A stretch of DNA of 64,000 bases from Bisporella sp. PMI_857 (Eukaryota > Ascomycota > Leotiomycetes > Helotiales > Helotiaceae): NCBI GenBank assembly GCA_021307315.1, contig JAJSPD010000035.1, forward strand, positions 124,001 through 188,000, given 5' to 3'. Positions within the stretch are counted from its first letter, which is position 1; each line of letters opens with the position of its first letter. Position numbers and translations under genes: made by a program. Shown here one piece after another: positions 57,130 to 64,000 of the stretch. Below the pieces are notes generated by a model. It worked only from the letters and a program-made list of their open reading frames with translations. It was not told the origin of the DNA and ran no database searches.

Positions 57130-58436
57130 CTTAAGCTCGAGACGGTCGGTCTCCCTTCCGATGGCATCTTTTCTTGGCCCGTGCTGTAGTTGGATCAGAA
57201 TACCCAAGATGGTTACGAAAGAATCCGCAAAGCTCAGGATAGGCCATTTGCAATTCCCACCATGTGGACTGGAAGGGCCGTCGTCGTGCTTCCACCCTCA
57301 GACTTATCATTACTCAATAAACCTGACGGCGAGATTTTCGGCTTCACGGCGCTGCTTGAAACAATCCAGCTTCCCTATATGACCCCCGACCCCGACATAC
57401 ATGAGAACGTCATTCACTTCGACATTGTCCGAAAGAAGTTTACTAAGAGGGACGATATTGCATCGCTTGCCACCACCTATCGTGAGGCCATTTTTGGGGC
57501 CACTGTTGGCACTTCGAGCCAAACCCTATCAAGCCCGTTGTCAGAAAGTTTTGGTGCCATTTATTTAAGAGATAGTGCGCAATACAGGAAATGACAGAGG
57601 AATATAATTTACTAGTATGTGTGAACAATCGTGATTCCGCCAGCTTAAAGTATGACGTCTTCTGTACTATAATATTCCGGCTAGCGATAGGTTTTGCAGA
57701 ACGATTTCCCCCGCGGGCTGATCACAGCCTGTGCATAGGACCAGAACAAATGTACCCTAACAAAATAGCAATGGGGCTTCTCGCCCTAAATACCATGTTT
57801 GTGTATACTATGGGATACGTCTTTACACACTGCGTTCTCGACATATATGGTAGCCCGCTGCCCTCCAAGATCGAGTTCATCATGGATCTAGAGGCAGAAT
57901 GAAAGAGGGCGTCGACTAGACACCAAGGATTTTCAACAAAAGAAGCTGTTGACTCTCTCTACCGAGTCGATTCAGCCACCCGTGAGTCAATACGTGTTTC
58001 AGACGTTGGTGTTAACACCCTTCCTTTAGATGTTATCTCAGGGCATGTCAACTTAGGCAATGGTATCCAGGTCCCTCTAGGTGTGCGAATGGTATTTCCT
58101 ACACAGCCCATGCATCCTGACCCAAACTTCCACGAGGATCCTCTACGATTTGACGCATTCCGCTTCTCGCGTAAATCTGAAAGTAGAGAGGAGTCCGGAC
58201 AACAGCGGGGTAAGCAGGAGCTTCTCATTTGCACAGCCCGATCTTTCATTGCGTTCGGATATGGCAGACATGGTTGTCCTGGGAGATGGTTTGTGGCCCC
58301 AAAAATCAGAAGGCACTCGCATGTCTCGTTTTAAATTACGATATTGAGCTTATTGGGAAACCTAGGCAGAGAAAGGTTCCGCTAACTATGGGGTTGCCGA
58401 CAACGGATGCTCAAATAGGGATTCGTCGAAGGTTGT
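57130..58436 (+). pseudogene. cytochrome P450 relic, internal loss, stops, frameshift
   Basis: Plus-strand remains of a second, different P450, of the group often labelled ent-kaurene-oxidase-like. Visible are SDGIFSW, GYERIRKAQDRPFAIPTMW, RAVVVLPPSDLSLLNKPDGE, LLETIQLPYMTPDPDIHENV, then after a scrambled or deleted stretch LLALNTMFVYTMGYVFTHCV, TKEAVDSLYRVDSATRESIR, MVFPTQPMHPDPNFHEDPLR and the heme loop FIAFGYGRHGCPGRWFV. Lesions: TAG at 57187-57189, TGA at 57900-57902, the middle of the protein missing or unrecognisable between about 57480 and 57690, and a frame change at the A5 run 58301-58305, after which the tail continues as LVLNYDIELIGKP in another frame. Hydrophobic N-terminus not found. 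Confidence 0.82.
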
Positions 58437-58507
58437 GATGCTACAGAGAACTTCAAAAGCATTACTGCATTCGTAGGTGTCCACTAGAGCACCTTTTCAG
58501 CCTCATA

Positions 58508-59099
58508 TCATTTAAAGAACAAGTAATGCCTCGACAATATCACAGATATCATCTCCTCCGATTCAGCCACCCCAGCTGGCCCGTCCGTGAAAACGTCAAG
58601 AATATCAACTAAAAGTATCGGGCGATACAGAGGAGCAATCTCTTGCCTAAGCATTTCTGCCCCGAGCGGCCGCGTCGGCGCGAACGCAAGGGTGCTGGTC
58701 GGAGGTTGGATGGGTGGGATCCTAAGATAGGATTGCGCTTCTGGATATGGAGTGAAGCCAAGAGGTCGACGCGAGGTGGTATTGACTGTACGCACTTCTA
58801 AAGACCGCTTATAGGAGATAGAACCAATAATGACAGAAGAGAATTTAGGTATTGATCGGTGATGGGTCCCGCAGGGAAAGAATGTATGGCCGAAGGTTGA
58901 AACGAATGTGATGGATATCCAAGAAAAGCAAATATGAGAGTGAAGGCAGAGAAGTATCAGAAAAGGATATGCTCAAGCTGATATGCCAATTAGTGGTCGA
59001 AATTCGACTTACGTGGTTGCTTTTCCACCACTTACCGGTCTTGAAGGACAAAATATGACGAACGCTATTGCAGATTGGAAACCTGGGAACAGATAGCAT
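58508..59099 (-). CDS. possible small protein, two exons, maybe mitochondrial
   Basis: Minus-strand model with exons 59036-59099 and 58508-58797 gives 117 aa in frame, from an ATG at 59099, across a 238-base intron with donor GTAAGT and acceptor CTTTAG. The first 35 residues contain Arg, Ser and Phe without acidic residues until Glu22, a possible mitochondrial import signal. Then a Pro-rich part (GFTPYPEAQSYLRIPPIQPP) leads to a helical-looking segment (PILLVDILDVFTDGPAG). The family is unknown to me. The long intron and short first exon make the model tentative; the second exon by itself has no ATG. Confidence 0.45.
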
Positions 59100-61653
59100 G
59101 ATAGCAAGATGAGCACATAACTTCCATGTTGATATCTAAAGCATTAGATTAATCATCACGACGAAGATTCCGCTTTCCCGTCAACATTTTGTGCCTTTGG
59201 GCCAATAGGAACACGGTGGTTCATCGACGCGTTCATTGGCCGGCTCGGGGTTGAGCAAAGATTGCAGCGGTACGCTCGGAGAATACAACTTCAAGGTTCA
59301 TGTAACGCTTTTGAAATTCATATCCCTCCTCCAACTTATTATCGCCCTTTTACGGCGCGTGAGATTGTGATTGCGCAAGCCAGGATGACAAGTTTGTAAG
59401 TCATATGGAGCATCTCGCAAGCCGAGAGAGCAAGAACAGAACATATACCAGAGTCTGAGGTTCACTTTATCGGAATCCGGCAGGGAAATAACAAGTTGAT
59501 GGTCCTGATCACGTCTCACCCAATAGAAAGGGCAAGACAAATATGAGCTCTCTGGTGTTCACAGGATCTGCCGAAACATCTTCAATGCGCCTCAATTGCA
59601 GGATATAACGGATTAGAGAAACCCCAATATCCAGCAAATATAAGCGCCGCGAACCCGTCATTGCATTATCTCGAAATCGCGTGCCTCCTTGCCGATAACA
59701 GCCTGTAGAACTGAGCTGTATCCTAGTTCTGTCTTGACCACCAGACCAGACTGATCACTCGATAAGCAACAGCAAGGAGGAGCCTTTGCGTCAAAACACA
59801 AAAGACAAAAGACAAAACTCAAAACCATTAAAAAAAAAAGAAGAGCAAACTCACAAATAATCCTCTTCTCATCCGATCCGATAAGACACACACCCCATCC
59901 TCATCCGCTCCAGATTCCGAGCTCTCACACCAAGACAGAGAGACCCACCCATTTGCACATCCCAATCTCGCCAGCAAACCTCGTCCTCTCATCCGAATCG
60001 GACAAAAGCCGTGGCATCCAAAATTCACACCAACTCATATCCGACCCATCCTAGACACCCGGCCCCCCCCCCCCCTCTTCAAAAATAAAAATAACTAAAA
60101 TAAAAAATATTAAAAATATCCCAAACCTGAGGCTTCCAACGGCCGACGACGCCGAGCCCAGCCCGGCCCGACATGGCTTCCAACCTTTTCCAAGATTACT
60201 CACATACAGTACAGGCTTCGCGCCAATCCTCCCCCTCCCCAAAAAATAACCCTCAACCGAAAAAAAAAAACCCCCCAAAAAAACCATGTAAACCGTAAGC
60301 GACATTCATACCCAAGGGTCTCCCCTGCATTAGCGTTGCAAAAGCAGACCCACCATGCAGCCCCACAGACCTCAAAAAAGGGAAAAAAAGGAGGGTTTAG
60401 TGAACAGCGCCACGCTCATTTCCCGGTTTTTCCTTTTCGTCGGTTCAGCATGAGAGAAACGCCCTCCCGGTTGTTCCTTCGCAATTTTCGCCTCTTCTCC
60501 CCTTCGCTCTCCAAGGGCCTTGCCCGCCTGTGGGTTAACTTACCTGTAAAAAAAGCTTTGGCGGCGTTGGGAGGGAACGGTTTGGAGGCTTGAGGGGCGG
60601 CGTTCGAAATGTTTGATGTGTATGAGTATGGTGTCGCGTGTGAGATAATTGTGAATGGGTGGCCCCATTATTCATCGCTTGCCCGCGATATATCCCTTGG
60701 ATAGGTAGTCCTTCAATGTCCGGTTTGTTGCACTACCATTGCGCGTCTCCTTGGTGACGGAATCAAGGCGTTATCAAGGTTCGGAAGCAAGGTTGGCCCA
60801 AAATCTTATGTATATTGTGTCGCATAACCCCTTTGTAAAGTTGTGGCAACCCCGGTACGTTGAGTGAGCTCCAATTCTGATTAACGAAAGCAAGATGGAG
60901 GGAGGGAGGGGACCTTATATAGACAGGAGGCTCAGATTTCGGCTGCAATTGTTAAACATCTCCTGGTAATGGCGTGCGATATGACACCGAACCGGGTAGT
61001 TGCTATTGGTGATGGTTTACGAATTTACGTCAGACGTCAATTCTGTTACAATGAAGAATGTTGAGTGGAACTCTTTCACAGGTGACATGGCAGGTGTTAA
61101 AAGGGTGCTGGGCCAAAACTTGGACTCCGAGCAATGATTGCCGTCTGCAGAATCTAGGATACATAGGACAGGCGCAAGCACTGTGAGTCGATCGTAAGAC
61201 CAACTAGATAACAGAGCCAATAAAACACCCAGCGCATAAAGTCATTAAAGCCGTCAAGGTCGGCCGTCTGAAATGAAAACCAAAACAAACTGTGTATGGG
61301 TGGAATAGGTGTTGATGTATTTGCAGGCCCTTTCTTTCTTCCCCCGAAGCGGAATCCAGCAGGTACCAAAGAATTAATAACAAGAACGACCCCTATATTC
61401 GCGACACCCAACAGACCACACACTATTGGGTATTGGATCCTCGCGTCATTCGACACTCCCGACCACGCAAGCAATTACAAGAAAGGATTCTGGCCATGTA
61501 CGCGAGACCAGGTCGATATTAAATGAGACTCCGTAAGGCAATGCAAAACACCATTAGGTCCAAAACCACCCCCACTCTAGCTCCTCTTCCCAAGCGCTTT
61601 TCCTCCCGTCATGAAGCTCGTGACTGTAAGATTGGCGATAGGACGTCAATTGC
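59100..61653. other. long low-complexity intergenic region
   Basis: About 2.5 kb without a supported gene. It contains a C13 run at 60063-60075, several A-rich runs around 59820-60300 and a CT/GA-rich stretch typical of fungal promoters or 5'UTRs. A minus-strand open frame at 61154-61474 has a hydrophobic segment but no ATG or known family; a plus-strand frame at 60336-60593 is Arg/Phe-rich and unconvincing. Confidence 0.4.
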
Positions 61654-62296
61654 TTACAAAAGGTAAGCGGCGAGACCGAGGAGACCAGCAAGGCTGGCAC
61701 CAGACATGGCGAAGGCCTTGTTGGCACCGGAGGCTGGGATGTTGGATGGGGCTGGGGTGGAAGTTCCGACTGGGACGGAGACAGTTCCAACTGGGGTGGA
61801 AGCTGGGTAGGAGACCACTGGGGTGGTTGCGTTGGGGTAAACCGGAGCGTGGGTTGGGACAGCACTAGAAAATTGTCAGTACGATGCTGCACCATCACTG
61901 TATGAGAAAACAGTGGGGGTACCAGGTGTTGCAGTACACTGAGCTAGTGGTGTAGACTGGCTTGCTGACGGTGCAAGGGCAGTTGGTGATGGTGATGGTG
62001 GAGCTCTATCGCAGACGTTAGCACGCAATCGCATATTGCAAGCGCTATTGAGAGTTGGCGCGGAGTAAATGAACTGATACTCCTTCGCGCTCTCAAATGG
62101 CGACTCAGGCAGGATCGCCTCTTACCTCAGTCAAGGTGTTGGTATAAGTAACACCCTGGTAGGTGAGAGTGGTCTGGGCAGGGCAGACAGTGACATAGGT
62201 GTCAACGACCTCGGTGGTGTAGACGATGGTCTCGTTCTTGTAGGTGGCGGAGACGGTGGCTGCGAGAGCGAGAACGGCGGCGAATGAGTATTGCAT
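61654..62296 (-). CDS. GPI-anchored Ser/Thr/Pro-rich secreted protein
   Basis: Three minus-strand exons (62126-62296, 61923-62005, 61654-61864) join in frame to 154 aa. Residues 1-17 (MQYSFAAVLALAATVSA) are a clear signal peptide. The mature part is rich in Thr, Val and Tyr (YTTEVVDTYVTVCPAQTTLT), has four Cys in a CPAQ...CPC...YC pattern, N-x-T sites, and a Pro/Thr-rich linker with VPVGTSTPAP units, likely O-glycosylated. The C-terminus has a small-residue omega region (SGANKA) followed by a hydrophobic tail GASLAGLLGLAAYLL, the GPI-attachment signal. Proteins of this layout are cell-wall or plasma-membrane surface components in many ascomycetes. The codon usage is strongly biased to C-ending codons, suggesting high expression. 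Confidence 0.85.
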
Positions 62297-64000
62297 CTTG
62301 ACGGTTGGTTGGTATTAAGTTACTTTAAAAGTAAATTTGCGGGAGAGTTATTTGGTATTGGGGTTGATGTAGACGGAGTTGTTTGTGTAAAACGAATGTA
62401 AGTGACTGAATAGTCGAGTGATTCTAAGGTGAACGAGAGTGTGGGTGAAGAGGAAAGAGAAGACCGATTGGGGGGTGTTGGCAACTTCTTTATACAGCGT
62501 ACAGAGTGGATATCAGAGTGTTAGCGCGGCCACAGGCTTGAACAGGCGAGCCAAGCTTGGAAAGTGCGACCTCTCCCCCAGGAACCAGTCAGGGGGGAGG
62601 GAAGAGCCCCATCTGGAAAGGAGTTCAGGTTCAGGTCAGGGGATCTCGACCTTCCATTGGCTGGGATGGAGGTGGGAAGAAAAAACTGGGTAAGACTCAA
62701 TAGCGCCAAGCTAGCCTTTTGATCTAACCCTTCCGCGGCTCAACCCTGGTCTCCCTCCTCCCCCCCCATGTCCCTATCAACAGGTTCAAAGCAACAGCAA
62801 CTGTTGGGCAAATTCATTTTCATGGAAGAAAACCGGGTCCAATTTCAAGTTGCTTAAGGGGGAGGATGAACTGCTCGGGGGATACGAACAGCACATGAAA
62901 GGAAAGAGCAAGCCAAAAAGAAAAAAAAAGAAAAAAAAAAAAAAAGGTATGAATCATGATTCAATCAAACCAAAATAACGATTCTCCCGATTCGAGGGCG
63001 GCCAGATCCGTGAGACTAGCGCATCCCCATCACCATCTCCATCTTCATCTCCATCCAGACCGACAACCTCTCTATTGATTGATTTGCTTAGTAAGTATAA
63101 TGATGATGTTGCTCAATCGCGATTGGGAGATGCGTCTGTTGAGGTGAGCAAAATGCTGCAGCAAGAGTGACTGATCAGATAGCTGAGAATAAATCAAGGG
63201 TGATATGTCATGCTCGCATGTGCAGTCAGCCAACGTACCTTACAGCTCTACGAATTAAAAACCACCGCAGCCAGACAGTTTTGCTGTACCTGCATCTGGC
63301 TGCGCGTACTGCTGTAATCATCACTGGGCATATTGGAATTAGCATCCTGCAGGGTGTGCATAAATCAAGAATAAAAAGCTTTGTTCATCATCATCTCCAT
63401 TTGCCACGTTCAAGGAACTGTAAAGGTAAGCAGGCCATCTTTTAGATTGCATGTAAATTTAGTGTATCGGCCGCGTCCAGTGCTTTGATCAACTTCAAAA
63501 ATTGTTGGTGTAGGGTATTTTATGCTATTGCTTCAGGGGCAAGCTAGAGGCTTTCACTCTGCCTGGACCACCACCACAACAACAGCGTTGGATATAAGCT
63601 TTTCAATATAATTTGCAGATTGTGAGCTGATGCCAACTACGGTAATCAGATTCCTGGACTTGTAGAACATGACAGGCATGTGCAACCAAAAAGCAGGATA
63701 AACAACAACTGGGCAACTTCAATGGCTAAACAGTCTCTTGTACCACCGGCAGCATTAAGGTCATCTATTAACTAGCAAATCAAGTTGTGTTTCCCAACCG
63801 TAAGCAAAGCCATCAGGTAGCCATCAACCATCGTCATGATTTATGGTAATGTAGGATCAGCCCAAGATATGACTAGGCGATCGATGAAATCGACGTTGTA
63901 CAAGGAGCAAAAAGGCAAGGCCGAGCAATGCAGGGAATAACGGTAATCAAGCCACTGGCGTCCGATCGCGCAACATGAGAGATTTACGCCGATATGAAGC
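62297..64000. other. upstream region of GPI protein, no gene seen
   Basis: The first several hundred bases are presumably the promoter of the GPI-anchored protein. An A-rich tract lies at 62916-62945. The rest to the window end contains only short open frames (such as 63167-63445) without features. Confidence 0.45.

Noticed and set aside
61154..61474. Minus-strand open frame with hydrophobic segments, possible membrane protein
   Set aside because: No ATG start, no convincing splice sites, no family likeness.
1..64000. Search by eye for CRISPR arrays, tRNA and rRNA genes, and transposons
   Set aside because: No spaced direct repeats, no cloverleaf-like tRNA or rRNA sequence, and no transposase or reverse-transcriptase motif was recognised; a covariance-model scan could still find a tRNA I missed.

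Overview
The window is a stretch of nuclear chromosome from a filamentous ascomycete (Pezizomycotina, most likely Leotiomycetes/Helotiales; the class is inferred from the look of the proteins, not computed). Pointers are short GT-AG introns of about 45-60 bases with CTAAC/CTGAC-like branch sites, genes on both strands without operons, fungal-only families (Zn2Cys6 regulator, Iec3, Nop13, mL58) and low-complexity intergenic tracts. I rebuilt exon-intron structures by hand; where exon coordinates are given, the reading frame closes across every junction.

Layout. 0.4-7 kb: a large unknown coiled-coil protein, a possible small membrane protein, and a four-exon cell-surface protein with signal peptide, ectodomain and one membrane span. 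7-24 kb is accessory and transport-rich: two APC-superfamily amino acid/GABA/choline-type permeases, a broken aquaglyceroporin between them, a DUF3445 (heme-dependent oxidative N-demethylase-like) protein divergent from the second permease, a Zn2Cys6 regulator and a broken MFS sugar-type transporter. 24-53 kb is mainly conserved housekeeping: an unknown protein, a GNAT acetyltransferase, mitoribosomal mL58, a Ser-rich protein, a BUD2-type RasGAP, cyclophilin 40, D-aminoacyl-tRNA deacylase, NOT3/NOT5, a C2H2 protein, NADP-isocitrate dehydrogenase, the INO80 subunit Iec3, Nop13 and a metallophosphoesterase. 53.6-58.5 kb holds two dead cytochrome P450 genes. The last part has a candidate small gene and a GPI-anchored secreted protein in long low-complexity flanks.

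How the genes may work together. The strongest functional grouping is permease + N-demethylase-like protein + regulator at 15-21.6 kb, which could be a small catabolic module for N-methylated amines (inference). The GATA-site cluster upstream of the first permease fits nitrogen regulation. Four genes of dispensable function (aquaglyceroporin, MFS transporter, two P450s) carry frameshifts and/or stop codons, while the housekeeping genes beside them, some with six to eight exons, are intact. That points to real decay of accessory genes, although many lesions are single-base losses in short homopolymers and should be checked against reads. No tRNA, rRNA, CRISPR array or intact transposon was recognised.
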